A stretch of 64,000 nucleotides of DNA from Rhodoferax sediminis (GCF_006970865.1 NZ_CP035503.1:2741001-2805000); one strand, 5' to 3'; positions 51,659-62,156 are shown, counted from the stretch's first letter. Made by a program: numbers and translations. The notes: generated by a model from the letters alone, not told the origin.

Positions 51659-53191
51659 TTAACTCCTTGCAGCCGACGACTGGGATTGAGACTGCAGCTG
51701 CGATTGCAATTGCGCCTGGGCCACGGGCCGGGCCCCCATTTCGAGAACCCAGGTGTCCTTGGTGCCGCCGCCCTGCGACGAGTTCACCACCAGCGAGCCT
51801 TCCTTCAGCGCCACGCGCGTGAGGCCGCCGGGCACCATCTGCACCTCCTTGCCCGACAGCACGAACGGGCGCAGGTCAATGTGGCGCGGCGCGATGCCGC
51901 TCTCGACAAAAGTCGGGCAGCTCGACAGGCTGAGCGTGGGCTGCGCAATGTAGCCGCCCGGGTTGGCGAGCAGGGCCTGGCGGAATTCTTCAATCTCGGC
52001 GGTGGTCGAGGCCGGGCCCACCAGCATGCCGTAGCCGCCCGCGCCATGCACCTCCTTGATCACCAGGTCCTTCAGGTGGGCCAGCACGTATTTCAGGTCG
52101 TCCGGGCGGCGGCAGATGTGCGTGGGCACGTTGTTCAGGATCGGCTTTTCGCCCAGGTAGAACTCGATCATCTGGGGCACGTAGGGGTAGATCGACTTGT
52201 CGTCGGCAATGCCGGTGCCGGCCGCGTTGCAGATGCTCACATTGCCCGCGCGGTAGACCTCCAGCAGACCCGCGCAGCCCAGCGTGGAGCTGGGGCGAAA
52301 CACCAGCGGGTCCAGAAAATCGTCATCGACGCGGCGGTAGATCACATCCACGCGCATGGGGCCGCGCGTGGTGCGCATGTACACGAAATTGTCCTTCACG
52401 AACAGGTCCTGGCCCTCGACCAGCTCGACCCCCATCTGCTGCGCCAGAAAGGCGTGCTCGAAGTAGGCGCTGTTGTACATGCCGGGGGTCAGCACCACCA
52501 CGGTCGGGTCGGCCGTGGCGGGCGGGCTTGACGCGCGCAGCGTCTCCAGCAGCAGGTCGGGATAGTGCGCCACCGGCGCCACGTGATGGGCGTTGAACAG
52601 GTCGGGAAACAGCCGCATCATCATCTTGCGGTTTTCCAGCATGTAGCTGACGCCGCTGGGCACGCGCAGATTATCTTCGAGCACGTAGTACTCGCCGTTG
52701 CCCTGGGCATCGGGCGCGCGCACGATGTCCACGCCCGCGATGTGCGAGTAAATCTGGTTCGGCACGTCCACCCCCACCATCTGCGGGCGGAACTGCGCGT
52801 TGCGGGTGATCTGGTCGGCCTCGATCAGGCCGGCCTTGATGATTGCCTGGTCGTGGTACACGTCGTGCAGGAAGCGATTCAGCGCTGTCACCCGCTGCAC
52901 CAGACCGCGCTCGAGGGCGGCCCACTCATGCGCCGGAATAATGCGCGGGATCAGGTCGAACGGAATCAGCCGCTCGGTGCCGAAGCCATTTTCGTCCTTC
53001 GCACCGTAGACCGCAAAGGTGATGCCGACGCGCCGAAAGATCATCTCGGCCTCTTCGCGCCGCTTGGCCATCATGTCGCCGGGCTGGCGCGCGAGCCATT
53101 CGTCGTAGATCTTGTAGTGATCGCGAATCTGTGCACCGTGAGAGAAGAACTCGTACGGCAGCCGGGTGTACATCTCGTCGAATTTGACCAT
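51659..53191 (-). CDS. Circularly permuted ATP-grasp protein (DUF404/DUF407)
   Basis: A 510-residue ATP-grasp enzyme with permuted domains. AGGAG seven bases before ATG 53191 selects MVKFDEMYTRLPYEFFSHG as the start. Motifs are IPFDLIPRIIPAHEWAALER, LRVPSGVSYMLENRKMMMRL, RRVDDDFLDPLVFRP and VIKEVHGAGGYGMLVGP. ATP-grasp ligases couple an acyl-phosphate intermediate to an amine. It is translated just before the alpha-E gene. In many genomes the pair goes with DUF2126/transglutaminase genes; here only a decayed DUF2126 copy remains, beyond comEC. Confidence 0.94.
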   Translation of the reverse strand: MVKFDEMYTRLPYEFFSHGAQIRDHYKIYDEWLARQPGDMMAKRREEAEMIFRRVGITFAVYGAKDENGFGTERLIPFDLIPRIIPAHEWAALERGLVQRVTALNRFLHDVYHDQAIIKAGLIEADQITRNAQFRPQMVGVDVPNQIYSHIAGVDIVRAPDAQGNGEYYVLEDNLRVPSGVSYMLENRKMMMRLFPDLFNAHHVAPVAHYPDLLLETLRASSPPATADPTVVVLTPGMYNSAYFEHAFLAQQMGVELVEGQDLFVKDNFVYMRTTRGPMRVDVIYRRVDDDFLDPLVFRPSSTLGCAGLLEVYRAGNVSICNAAGTGIADDKSIYPYVPQMIEFYLGEKPILNNVPTHICRRPDDLKYVLAHLKDLVIKEVHGAGGYGMLVGPASTTAEIEEFRQALLANPGGYIAQPTLSLSSCPTFVESGIAPRHIDLRPFVLSGKEVQMVPGGLTRVALKEGSLVVNSSQGGGTKDTWVLEMGARPVAQAQLQSQLQSQSQSSAARS

Positions 53192-53272
53192 GGCGATCTC
53201 CTGCATCTAGCTTAGCAATTTTTGGGCCATATGCAGCAGTGTTTTGCGCCAGAGATGCCCCATTTGACACCC

Positions 53273-55741
53273 TCAAGGCACCCGGTGGTGCCAGTAGCGC
53301 AGCCCGGCTTCGCGCTGGCAGCCAACCTGCCCGGGCTGCGCCGACGACCAGGTTGCGGCGCCGCAGTGTACCGAGTCGACCACGCGGATGCCGCGCTCCT
53401 CATAGCGCGCCAGCACCGGCGGCGCCGGGTGGCCGAAGCGGCTGCGGTAGCCGGCCTGCACCAACGCCCAGTGCGGCCGCACGGCATCGAGAAACAGCGC
53501 GCTGCTGGAGGTCTTGCTGCCGTGGTGGGGCACCAGCAACACGTCAGCCTTGATGAGGTCGGCGACATCGGCCACCAGCCGGGCCTCCTGCGGCTGCTCG
53601 ATATCGCCCACCAGCAACGCCGTCTGCGCGCCATTCGAGATGCGCAGCACGCAGCTCATGGCGTTGGGCTTGTTCGGTACCTCATAGTCGGCCGCGTTCG
53701 GGCGCAGCACCTCGAAGCTGACGCCGTCCCAGGCCCAGCGCTGACCGCCGTCGCGCGCCGCGACGCAGCGGGTGGCCGGGCGCAGCGCCTGCAGTTCGTG
53801 GCCGGCCTCGATCGAGCTGAGCAAATTCGCCTGCGGCTGCATGGCGAGCACGGCTGGCGCGCCGCCGATGTGGTCGCTGTCGCGGTGGCTCAGCATCACG
53901 GTGTCGACGCGCTCGCCCAGCGCGCGCAGCAGCGGCACCAGCACGCGCTGGCCGGCGTCGCTCTCCTGGCTGAAGCGCGGCCCGGTGTCGTACACCAGCG
54001 TGTGCGCGGCGGTGCGCACGATCACGGCATTGCCCTGGCCGATGTCGGCCGCCAGCAGCTCGAACTGGCCGTCCGGCGGGCGGTGCGGCTGCCACAAGAG
54101 CACCGGCAGCATCAACGGCAGCCCCAGCACGCGCAGCGACCAGGGCAGCCGCATCGCCAGCAAAAGACCGCCAAAAACACCTGCAGCCCCCGCCCATACA
54201 GCGGGAGAAGCTATCGAAACCGTAGCAAACGGCAGCTGCGCCAGCAGCTTCAAATACCAGCCCAGCGCCGCAATGGCCCCCGCCGCCGCGTCCCACAGCG
54301 GCGCCAGCACGATGCCCAGCATGGACAGCGGCGTGACCACCAGGGTGACCCAGGGAATCGCCACCGCATTCGCCAGCAGGCCCACCACCGAGACCTGGCC
54401 AAACAGCAGCAGCGTCAGCGGCGTGAGCGCCAGCGTGACCACCCACTGCTCGTGCGCCATGGTGAGCAATCGGCCCCTGGCCCCCACCGGTCGTACGCCA
54501 CCTGCTCCTGGGTCTGTAGCAAACAGCACACCCACCGCAACAAAGCTGAGCCAGAACCCGGCCTGCATCAAGGCCCAGGGATCGACCACCAGCACCACGG
54601 CGCAGGCCAGCAGCCAGACCTGCGGCCACGGCCAGCGCCGCCCGGACAGGCGCAGCAGGCCTACGGTGGCGAGCATCCAGATGGTGCGCTGCGAGGGCAC
54701 GCCCCAGCCGCTGAACACCGCGTAGGCCGTGGCCAGCAGCACACCGCCGATCAGCGCCGCGCTGGGCGCCGGATAGAACAGGCACAGCCTTGCCGAGCGC
54801 CGCCACAGCCAGCCCACCAGCGCGGCGGCGAGCCAGGCAAACATGGTGATATGAAGCCCTGAGATGCTCATCAGGTGCGCGACACCCGTGGCGCGGAAGA
54901 CATCCCAGTCGGCGCGCTCGATCGCGTTCTGGTCGCCCACCACCAGCGCCGCGATCACGCCCGCGAGCTGGCGCTCGGCAACGCGCGCCTGCACGGCGTC
55001 GCGCACCTGCTGGCGCACGCGCTCCACCGGGTGCTGCCAGGTGTCGCCCAGACGCTGCGGCACGGCGTCTTTGGGCCCGGCGCGCACATAGCCCGTGGCC
55101 TGCAGGCCCTGCTCCCACAGCCACAGTTCGTAATCGAAGCCATAGGGGTTGCTGTTGCCGTGCGGCGCCTTCAGGCGCACCGTCATGCGCCAGCGCTCGC
55201 CGGCGCGCACATCGGCCAGCGGCTGCACCGCCGCGGCCGGAGCGTCGCCGGCAGGCGCGCCCATGGCGCCATAGCCACTGCCGTACCAGCTCAGGTAAAT
55301 CTGCGGCGGCAGCGCCACGGGGGCACCGTCCAGGCTGGCCGACTCGACCGAGAAGCGAAAGCGCAGCCCCACCTCGCTGCGCTGCGGCATGGCGGCCGCC
55401 ACGCCCACCACGGCGATATCGCGGCCCTCCAGCGCAGGCGCCAGCGCGTCGTGCTCGAAGGCCGTGGCGCGCAGACCGCACAGGCTGAACCCCAGCACCG
55501 CCGCCGCCACAAACGCCGCGCAGCGGCGCCAGAAGCTGCCCGCGCTTGCTACATGTTTAGTAGCAGCAACTCCATACAGGATAATGGCTACAACCACAAA
55601 ACATGCATAAACCGGCCAAAACCAGAGCGCCGGCTGCTGCAACTGCAGCGCCGTGCCCGCGATAAAACCCGGCAACGCCGCGAAGGCCGGCGCGGCCCCG
55701 GTTGCGGCCCGGTATCCCCCCTGATGCCAAGTGTTGCGCAT
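53273..55741 (-). CDS. comEC: ComEC/Rec2 DNA internalisation channel
   Basis: An 822-residue membrane protein for uptake of single-stranded DNA in natural transformation. The N-terminal DUF4131/OB part includes HGNSNPYGFDYELWLWEQG. The central competence domain has GVAHLMSISGLHITMFAWL and about eight helices. The C-terminal MBL domain keeps the full metal motif in MLSHRDSDHIGGA, with LAADIGQGNAVIV and VLLVPHHGSKTSSS, so nuclease activity is possible. ATG 55741 was chosen; an extension to 55855 would run through the neighbouring remnant. Two segments are encoded by dispersed palindromic repeats. Confidence 0.94.
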   Translation of the reverse strand: MRNTWHQGGYRAATGAAPAFAALPGFIAGTALQLQQPALWFWPVYACFVVVAIILYGVAATKHVASAGSFWRRCAAFVAAAVLGFSLCGLRATAFEHDALAPALEGRDIAVVGVAAAMPQRSEVGLRFRFSVESASLDGAPVALPPQIYLSWYGSGYGAMGAPAGDAPAAAVQPLADVRAGERWRMTVRLKAPHGNSNPYGFDYELWLWEQGLQATGYVRAGPKDAVPQRLGDTWQHPVERVRQQVRDAVQARVAERQLAGVIAALVVGDQNAIERADWDVFRATGVAHLMSISGLHITMFAWLAAALVGWLWRRSARLCLFYPAPSAALIGGVLLATAYAVFSGWGVPSQRTIWMLATVGLLRLSGRRWPWPQVWLLACAVVLVVDPWALMQAGFWLSFVAVGVLFATDPGAGGVRPVGARGRLLTMAHEQWVVTLALTPLTLLLFGQVSVVGLLANAVAIPWVTLVVTPLSMLGIVLAPLWDAAAGAIAALGWYLKLLAQLPFATVSIASPAVWAGAAGVFGGLLLAMRLPWSLRVLGLPLMLPVLLWQPHRPPDGQFELLAADIGQGNAVIVRTAAHTLVYDTGPRFSQESDAGQRVLVPLLRALGERVDTVMLSHRDSDHIGGAPAVLAMQPQANLLSSIEAGHELQALRPATRCVAARDGGQRWAWDGVSFEVLRPNAADYEVPNKPNAMSCVLRISNGAQTALLVGDIEQPQEARLVADVADLIKADVLLVPHHGSKTSSSALFLDAVRPHWALVQAGYRSRFGHPAPPVLARYEERGIRVVDSVHCGAATWSSAQPGQVGCQREAGLRYWHHRVP
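54171..54231. repeat. Intragenic copy of the dispersed palindromic repeat (comEC, site 1)
   Basis: The plus strand reads CTGCAGCCCCCGCCCATACA, GCGGGAGAAGCTATCGAAAC and CGTAGCAAACGG. This is the order GCAGCCC ... GGGAG-AGCTAT ... TAGCAA of the family. It encodes a membrane-proximal stretch of ComEC. Judged by eye against 17374-17430. Confidence 0.45.
55545..55600. repeat. Intragenic copy of the dispersed palindromic repeat (comEC, site 2)
   Basis: The minus strand reads TTTTGTGGTTGTAGCCATTA, then GTATGGAGTTGCTGCTACTA and CATGTAGCAAGCG. It shares the landmarks GGTTGTAGCC and TAGCAA with the other copies. It encodes the end of an N-terminal membrane helix of ComEC and the loop after it. It is clearly more AT-rich than the gene around it. 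Confidence 0.45.
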
Positions 55742-55790
55742 GACGGCGATGCTAACGGGCCGCGCGCCGAACACGGCAACAGGTTCGCGC

Positions 55791-56520
55791 GGGGCGCATC
55801 TCGCGCGCCGGCTCGGCGTGACCGGCCAGCACATCACGCCCGGTTTTGAAGACACCTGGTACTACCTGTGGCGCGAGCGCCGCCTGCCGGTGAACGTGGA
55901 CCCGTTCGACGCCAGACTCGACGACGAGATGGAGCGCGCCCGGCTGCGCCGCGTGTTCGAGCAAAAGCTCGATGCGGTGGTCGGCTATGTGCTGCCGCTG
56001 AAGGTCAGCGAGGCTCCGTCACGGGCCGGCCCGGCCTGGGTCACCGGCCCCTGGTCCCTGCGCGACGAGCGCATGTACCTGGTGGAGCAGGCTCCCTCGG
56101 CACCGCGCGGCGCCCTGCCGGCCGCCAGCGACTTGTCCGCGCGTTATGGCCACGCCGGCGCCGTGCCCTACCTGGCCGGCACGGGCCCGCAAGGCGAAGC
56201 CGCCCGGCTGTTGCAGGGCCGCGCCGGCGGCTCGGGCACCGGCAGCGCCCTCACGGGCCGGCACACCAACCCCGGCGACTTTGTGCGTGCGCCCGATCGT
56301 TTCGAGTCGGCCCACTGGATCAGCCGCTCCGCCCTGTGCGTGGAAGTGCGCGACCCGCGCCGCGCCAGCGGCCCGACGGGCGAGGCGGTGGGCCACAAGT
56401 CGGGCGTGCTCTACGTCTTCATGCCGCCCCTCGAAAAGCTGGAGGACACCTCGATCTGCTCGCCGCCATCGAAGCCACGAGCACCGAACTGGGCCTGAAG
56501 ATCGTGCTCGCCGGGCACAA
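55791..56520 (+). pseudogene. Decayed DUF2126 (transglutaminase-associated) gene
   Basis: Fragments match DUF2126 proteins in order: LARRLGVTGQHITPGFEDTW, YYLWRERRLPVNVDPFDARL, FEQKLDAVVGYVLPLKV, GPWSLRDERMYLV, SALCVEVRDP and SGVLYVFMPPLEKLED. The frame breaks after base 56447: adding one base there restores YLDLLAAIEATSTELGLKIV in the family pattern, so a single T was probably lost. The N-terminal transglutaminase region, an internal block after RMYLV and the C-terminal part are missing. The remnant abuts comEC. DUF2126 genes normally accompany ATP-grasp/alpha-E genes, which lie just beyond comEC. Confidence 0.7.
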
Positions 56521-56708
56521 TCGATGTGCCGGCCGCGACCATCCATGTGGCGGGCAGCCGCGATTTCCCGTTCACGCTGGATTTGCGCAGGTCGGCACAG
56601 AGCTTGCGCCCGCCGACATCCCAGTTGCGGTCGCGAAGCGCCTAGACTCGACACTGGTCAGCATCGACGACTGATCCATTTACCGCCAGGGATTTTAAGA
56701 AACCCCTC

Positions 56709-58478
56709 ATGAATATGAAATCAACCGATCAAACCAAACACCATTCCGAAGATGCTGTCCTGAATGAGACCGGCTTGAGAAAGGGCCTGACCAGCTATGG
56801 TGACCAAGGCTTCTCGCTCTTTCTCCGGAAGGCTTTTATCAAGGGGGCAGGTTACACAGACACTGCGCTGGATCGACCGGTGATCGGCATTGCAAATACC
56901 GGAAGCTCGTACAACCCCTGTCATGGCAATGCCCCCCAACTTATCGAGGCCGTCAAACGCGGTGTCCTGCTGGCGGGCGGGCTGCCTATGGATTTCCCCA
57001 CCATTTCCATTCACGAGAGCTTCGCGGCGCCGACCAGCATGTACCTGCGCAACCTCATGTCGATGGATACGGAGGAGATGATTCGGGCCCAACCCATGGA
57101 CGCGGTGGTGCTGATTGGCGGCTGCGACAAGACTGTTCCGGCGCAGCTCATGGGCGCGGCATCCGCAGGCATCCCTGCCATCCAGTTGATCACAGGCTCC
57201 ATGCTGACGGGATCCCACAGGGGCGAGCGTGTGGGTGCATGCACTGACTGCCGCCGCTATTGGGGCAAGTTCCGCGCTGGCGAGATAGACGCCCAGGAAA
57301 CAGCGAATGTCAACAACCAGTTGGTGGCCAGCGTGGGAACCTGCTCTGTCATGGGAACAGCGAGCACGATGGCCTGTATTGCCGAGGCATTGGGTATGAC
57401 GGTTCCCGGCGGAGCATCGCCTCCGGCCGTCACTTCCGATCGCATCCGCATTGCAGAGGCGACCGGTGCGCGGGCTGTCCAGATGGCGCGTGATCGGCTG
57501 ACCATCGACAAGATCCTGACTCCCGCAGCTTTCGAAAATGCCATGCGCGTGCTGCTGTCCATCGGCGGCTCCACCAACGGCATCGTGCACCTGGCGGCCA
57601 TCGCAGGTCGTGTTGGCCTGGAAATTGATATGCAGGCTCTGGATCGCATGGGGCGGGGAACACCGGTCTTGCTGGATCTCAAACCATCCGGTCAGCACTA
57701 TATGGAAGACTTCCACAAGGCGGGTGGCATGGCCGCCCTATTCAGGGAACTAAAGCCCTTGCTGCGCCTGGATGCATTAACGGTGACGGGGCGCACGCTT
57801 GGACAGGAGATTGAGAGCGCCGGGCCGGGCTTTGCGCAGGACGTGATCCGCCCCATTGATAACCCGATTTACCCGCAAGGGGGCATTGCCGTGTTAAGCG
57901 GCAACCTGGCACCAGGTTGCGCCATCATCAAGCAATCTGCGGCCGATCCGAAGTTGATGGAGCACGAGGGGCGTGCGGTGGTCTTTGAAAATGCCGAGGA
58001 CCTGGTCAACCGCATTGATCTTGACGATCTGGATGTCACGCCAGAGGATGTCCTGGTGCTCAAGAACATCGGCCCCAAGGGGGCGCCGGGCATGCCCGAG
58101 GCAGGCTACATCCCTATCCCGCTCAAGCTGGCACGCGCTGGCGTGAAGGACATGGTCCGGATTTCGGACGGTCGAATGAGCGGCACGGCCTTCGGCACCA
58201 TCGTGCTGCACGTGACCCCGGAATCCGCCGTGGGTGGACCACTGGCACAGGTGCGCAATGGAGATCGAATCCGGTTGAGCGTGCGCAACCGGGAGATCAG
58301 TCTGCTGGTTTCCGACGAAGAGCTTGTCCAGCGGGCCCGCGCCAACGTGTTGATCGAGCCAACAGCAGAGCGGGGCTATCGCAAGCTGTTCCTGCAAACC
58401 GTCACGCAGGCAGACAAGGGTGTCGACTTTGACTTTCTAAGAGCCCCACAGATCACCGGGAAAACGCCTCGGTCCTGA
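56709..58478 (+). CDS. IlvD/Edd-family dehydratase, pentonate/arabinonate dehydratase-like
   Basis: A 589-residue Fe-S dehydratase. Cluster ligands are C71 (SYNPCHGNAPQ), C139 (VVLIGGCDKTVPAQ) and C212 (VGTCSVMGTASTMA), with the family late motif VRISDGRMSGTAFGTIVLHV. GACTDCRRYWGKFRAGEID is typical of the L-arabinonate/pentonate dehydratase branch rather than IlvD. It would turn a sugar acid into its 2-keto-3-deoxy derivative. It is followed by a convergent aldo/keto reductase. An ATG at 56715 is an alternative start. The 188 bp before it, after the DUF2126 remnant, show nothing recognised. Confidence 0.9.
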   Translation: MNMKSTDQTKHHSEDAVLNETGLRKGLTSYGDQGFSLFLRKAFIKGAGYTDTALDRPVIGIANTGSSYNPCHGNAPQLIEAVKRGVLLAGGLPMDFPTISIHESFAAPTSMYLRNLMSMDTEEMIRAQPMDAVVLIGGCDKTVPAQLMGAASAGIPAIQLITGSMLTGSHRGERVGACTDCRRYWGKFRAGEIDAQETANVNNQLVASVGTCSVMGTASTMACIAEALGMTVPGGASPPAVTSDRIRIAEATGARAVQMARDRLTIDKILTPAAFENAMRVLLSIGGSTNGIVHLAAIAGRVGLEIDMQALDRMGRGTPVLLDLKPSGQHYMEDFHKAGGMAALFRELKPLLRLDALTVTGRTLGQEIESAGPGFAQDVIRPIDNPIYPQGGIAVLSGNLAPGCAIIKQSAADPKLMEHEGRAVVFENAEDLVNRIDLDDLDVTPEDVLVLKNIGPKGAPGMPEAGYIPIPLKLARAGVKDMVRISDGRMSGTAFGTIVLHVTPESAVGGPLAQVRNGDRIRLSVRNREISLLVSDEELVQRARANVLIEPTAERGYRKLFLQTVTQADKGVDFDFLRAPQITGKTPRS

Positions 58479-58488
58479 CATACGCCGG

Positions 58489-59469
<981 letters not shown>

Positions 59470-59630
59470 GGATTTGCCTTGCTGGATGGGAATGAATCCT
59501 CAAAGGCTAACAGACCGTGCAAGCTTGTGCCACCGTCATGGTGTTCGCATGCAGCAGGCCACTCGTGGGCGCCATAGAATGAACGCTTCAGGGCCTGCCC
59601 TTGTTTTGGCTCGATTGCATTGGAGACCGC

Positions 59631-59786
59631 ATGAACATCCACCTCAGCCTGACGCCCCTGATCTCACTCATTGCGGGGATCCTCATCCTGCTCATGCCCA
59701 AGCTGCTGAACTTCATCGTGGCCATCTACCTGATCCTGATCGGGCTGGTGGGCCTGTTCGGCACCAGGATGTTTCACTTGACCTGA
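59631..59786 (+). CDS. DUF3096 small membrane protein
   Basis: A 51-residue peptide with two hydrophobic helices (LTPLISLIAGILILLMPKLL and IVAIYLILIGLVGLFG), the complete pattern of DUF3096 proteins. The ATG follows a GGAG site seven bases upstream. Function is unknown. It lies 31 bp before the MnmD-domain gene. Confidence 0.8.
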   Translation: MNIHLSLTPLISLIAGILILLMPKLLNFIVAIYLILIGLVGLFGTRMFHLT

Positions 59787-59817
59787 CGCGGGCATTCCTC
59801 GCAAAGCGGGAATTTCG

Positions 59818-60549
59818 ATGAGTGAACCTGTCGTGTGGACCAGCGACGGCAGCCCGCACAGTCCCCGCTTCAACGACCGGTACCGCTCGCGTTCCGGGGG
59901 CGTTTCGCAGGCGGCGTCGGTGTTTCTTGCAGGGTGTGGCCTGCCCCGGCGCTGGCGCGGCAAAACCGGGTTCACGGTGCTGGAGACCGGTTTCGGCCTG
60001 GGCCTGAACTTCCTGACCACCTGGGCCACCTGGGAGGCCGATGCGCGGCGCTGCGACCATCTGCATTTTGTGTCGGTGGAGGCTTATCCCGTGGCAGCCG
60101 CGGACATCGTGCGCAGCGCGCGGGGGCCGAACACAACAGGCGACGCAGACGCTCCTTTGCTGGCGCGCGTGCAGGCCCTGGCGCAGCAACTCGCCGGGGC
60201 CTGGCAGGACCTGTCGCCCGGCATCCATCACCTGGACTTTGCCGAGGGACGGGTGCAATTGACGCTGGCCGCCGGCGAGGTGCTGCCCATGCTGGAGCGA
60301 CTGGCCTGCGAGGCCGACGCGGTGTACCTGGATGGCTTCAGTCCCGCCGTCAATCCAGAGATGTGGTCTCACGCCACGTTGCAGGCGATGGCGCGCCATT
60401 GCCGACCGGGCACGACGCTGGCGACCTATACCGTGGCCCACAGCGTGCGCGAGGCGCTGGAGCAGATCGGTTTTCGCGTGGAAAAGCGCCAGGGGCTGCC
60501 ACCCAAACGCCATCGGCTCGAGGCGGTGTTTTTGCCAGCGGACCACTAA
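59818..60549 (+). CDS. Stand-alone MnmD-type tRNA methyltransferase domain
   Basis: A 243-residue protein matching the N-terminal half of MnmC: VWTSDGSPHSPRFNDRYRS, the SAM-binding LETGFGLGLNFLTTWATW, HFVSVEAYPVAAADI, VYLDGFSPAVNPEMWS and RQGLPPKRHRLEAVF. This domain methylates the aminomethyl group of U34 in tRNA. In most Burkholderiales I would expect a fused FAD oxidase domain of about 400 more residues. Here the protein stops right after the methyltransferase, at the border of a less GC-rich segment. It may be a natural MnmD or a truncated MnmC. Confidence 0.88.
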   Translation: MSEPVVWTSDGSPHSPRFNDRYRSRSGGVSQAASVFLAGCGLPRRWRGKTGFTVLETGFGLGLNFLTTWATWEADARRCDHLHFVSVEAYPVAAADIVRSARGPNTTGDADAPLLARVQALAQQLAGAWQDLSPGIHHLDFAEGRVQLTLAAGEVLPMLERLACEADAVYLDGFSPAVNPEMWSHATLQAMARHCRPGTTLATYTVAHSVREALEQIGFRVEKRQGLPPKRHRLEAVFLPADH

Positions 60550-60928
60550 TGGGTGAGCTTCTGAGGTGTCTGATGGACGGGCGCAAACGGCCATAGCGGT
60601 AGGCCGCAAGTCTTGTGTTCGCGACCGCTTCAGACTGACTCCGGACATTCGGATTCGCTGATAGCTGACGCCCAACGATGTGAGGCGGGACCGACGGAGG
60701 AGCGCAATTGGATCTCGGCTCTACGATGGCAATGCATCAGTTCCGCTGTCTTGAAGTTGACGCCGATGCGTATTTGACCGGGCTCGCCGTAAACACGGAT
60801 CACCTACACAACAAAGAAAACTTGGCGAAATCACGGACCACAGATCGCTGTGTCATAGTCAGGAAAAATCGTCACCGTTGGTCAAATCGGCATCGGCAAT
60901 AACACGCCCAAAATTGGGAGAGCAAAAC
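60550..60928. other. Gene-free stretch after the MnmD gene
   Basis: No convincing gene. A 64-codon frame at 60708-60902 has no family resemblance and a weak start. GC content falls towards 60928. GCCCAACGATG near 60670 superficially resembles an integron-type recombination core, but no partner core or integrase was found. GGGAG at about 60916-60920 serves as ribosome site for the next gene. Confidence 0.5.
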
Positions 60929-61582
60929 ATGTTCGGATTCGGGAAGGCTTCAAAGCAAAATTCGCCCATCTTTAAATTTGGCGACGGCAAAAGAATTACC
61001 GCGGATGAATTTGGGTATTTGGGCGTGCGCTGGTCGGGTGAACTGTCCGCAAAGTTTATTGGCGAAGAGTTTGGGGCAGGTAAACCTTGTTCGGATTATG
61101 AATTTTCAAGAGACATTGAGGTCGGTCCATTTTTCGCACATTTGACCTTGATGGCATTCAATGTCGGCGGGTACTTGAATTACGTCAAGAATACTCTTGG
61201 AGCCGATGAAGAGGTGTGCCGTCAATTCATGAATGGCGTGAGCCGATCTTTTTCAGAAATTAGAGACAGCAACAGAAGGGCATTGCATCCAGAATTGCTA
61301 CAAACAATGGTCAGCAATGTGGCCAATTTTTGCGATGCAATATTTTTGGATTTCAAAGCAGCCAACGTTGCTGACCCGAAGGTATTTAACCCATTGCACA
61401 CCAAAGCCACCCAGATGGTTTTAAGTGGGCTTCGTGGTTGGTATGCTGCGCCAGACCAACGAGCATCTAGCGATGTCATATCAGTGCAAACGATGTCTAT
61501 TGGCGCCAAACTTGATGATGCGCCCGTTGTGCTGTACACCATCCTTCAAAAGCACTTGGGCGTTTCAATTGTCAAAGCCTAG
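60929..61582 (+). CDS. Hypothetical protein, not recognised
   Basis: A 217-residue soluble protein starting MFGFGKASKQNSPIFKFGDG, with a GGGAG site eight bases before the ATG. It is rich in Phe, Asn and Asp and has no signal peptide or membrane segment. Cysteines at about 54, 97 and 135 are not in a known pattern. Predicted mostly alpha-helical. Codon and base use is markedly more AT-rich than the neighbours, suggesting transfer. It is convergent with the HEPN-like gene 28 bp away. Confidence 0.75.
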   Translation: MFGFGKASKQNSPIFKFGDGKRITADEFGYLGVRWSGELSAKFIGEEFGAGKPCSDYEFSRDIEVGPFFAHLTLMAFNVGGYLNYVKNTLGADEEVCRQFMNGVSRSFSEIRDSNRRALHPELLQTMVSNVANFCDAIFLDFKAANVADPKVFNPLHTKATQMVLSGLRGWYAAPDQRASSDVISVQTMSIGAKLDDAPVVLYTILQKHLGVSIVKA

Positions 61583-61610
61583 TCATTTGAGGGGTTGAGT
61601 CGCGCCACTC

Positions 61611-62156
61611 TCAAAGCCCATGAAACTGAACTGGCGCGTACTCTGGAAATGTGTGGGTGAATGATCTGAACCCTACTTTGGATGCCACAGCCTGATGCAA
61701 TCGTACGGCAAACGGTTCAACTATGGACCACAGAGGGAATTGTTTCGCGCCGGTCCGAATGTAGCGAAGCCCATGCTTTTCATTGAGCCCGATGAGCATG
61801 TCAAGAGCTGCAACGTCGTTTGGATGTTCATTGAATAGTTCAAGCAGTCCAAATTCCTTGGCTTTGCGATAACACGCTCGCAAGTTATGACCGTATTTTT
61901 TATCGCTCAGTTGATCCACCGTTAGCCTATTGAGGCGCAGATACGCTTTAAGCGTCAATTCGATAGCGTGAGAGGCCAAAAAGTATGCCGGGATTGGTGA
62001 AATTTGGCTGCCCGGGTTGCGTCCAGCTTCTCGCTCGTGAACAAGGATTGCTGCTTCAAGGTATTCGTAGGCATAGCGAGCTAGCCCGACTTCCGTCGTG
62101 CGGTCATTTTCCGAAATTTCGGGTGAACGTGGGGATACGTTGTTTTGTGTTTTCAT
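61611..62156 (-). CDS. Hypothetical protein, possibly HEPN-like
   Basis: A 181-residue helical protein. AYFLASHAIELTLKAYLRLN followed by KKYGHNLRACYRKAKEFGLL resembles the core of HEPN-type proteins (ELxLKAYL ... GHNL), which include RNases of toxin and defence systems. The strict Rx4-6H ribonuclease motif is not clear. AT-rich base use, like the convergent gene beside it. No antitoxin or nucleotidyltransferase partner is adjacent on the same strand, so a toxin role is only a suggestion. Confidence 0.7.
   Translation of the reverse strand: MKTQNNVSPRSPEISENDRTTEVGLARYAYEYLEAAILVHEREAGRNPGSQISPIPAYFLASHAIELTLKAYLRLNRLTVDQLSDKKYGHNLRACYRKAKEFGLLELFNEHPNDVAALDMLIGLNEKHGLRYIRTGAKQFPLWSIVEPFAVRLHQAVASKVGFRSFTHTFPEYAPVQFHGL

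Noticed and set aside
60708..60902. A 64-codon gene before the hypothetical protein
   Set aside because: No ribosome site of note, no family resemblance, and composition typical of non-coding sequence.
61611..62156. A toxin-antitoxin pair of the HEPN type with the convergent gene
   Set aside because: Toxin and antitoxin genes are normally co-directional and overlapping. These two are convergent, and the HEPN active-site motif is unclear.
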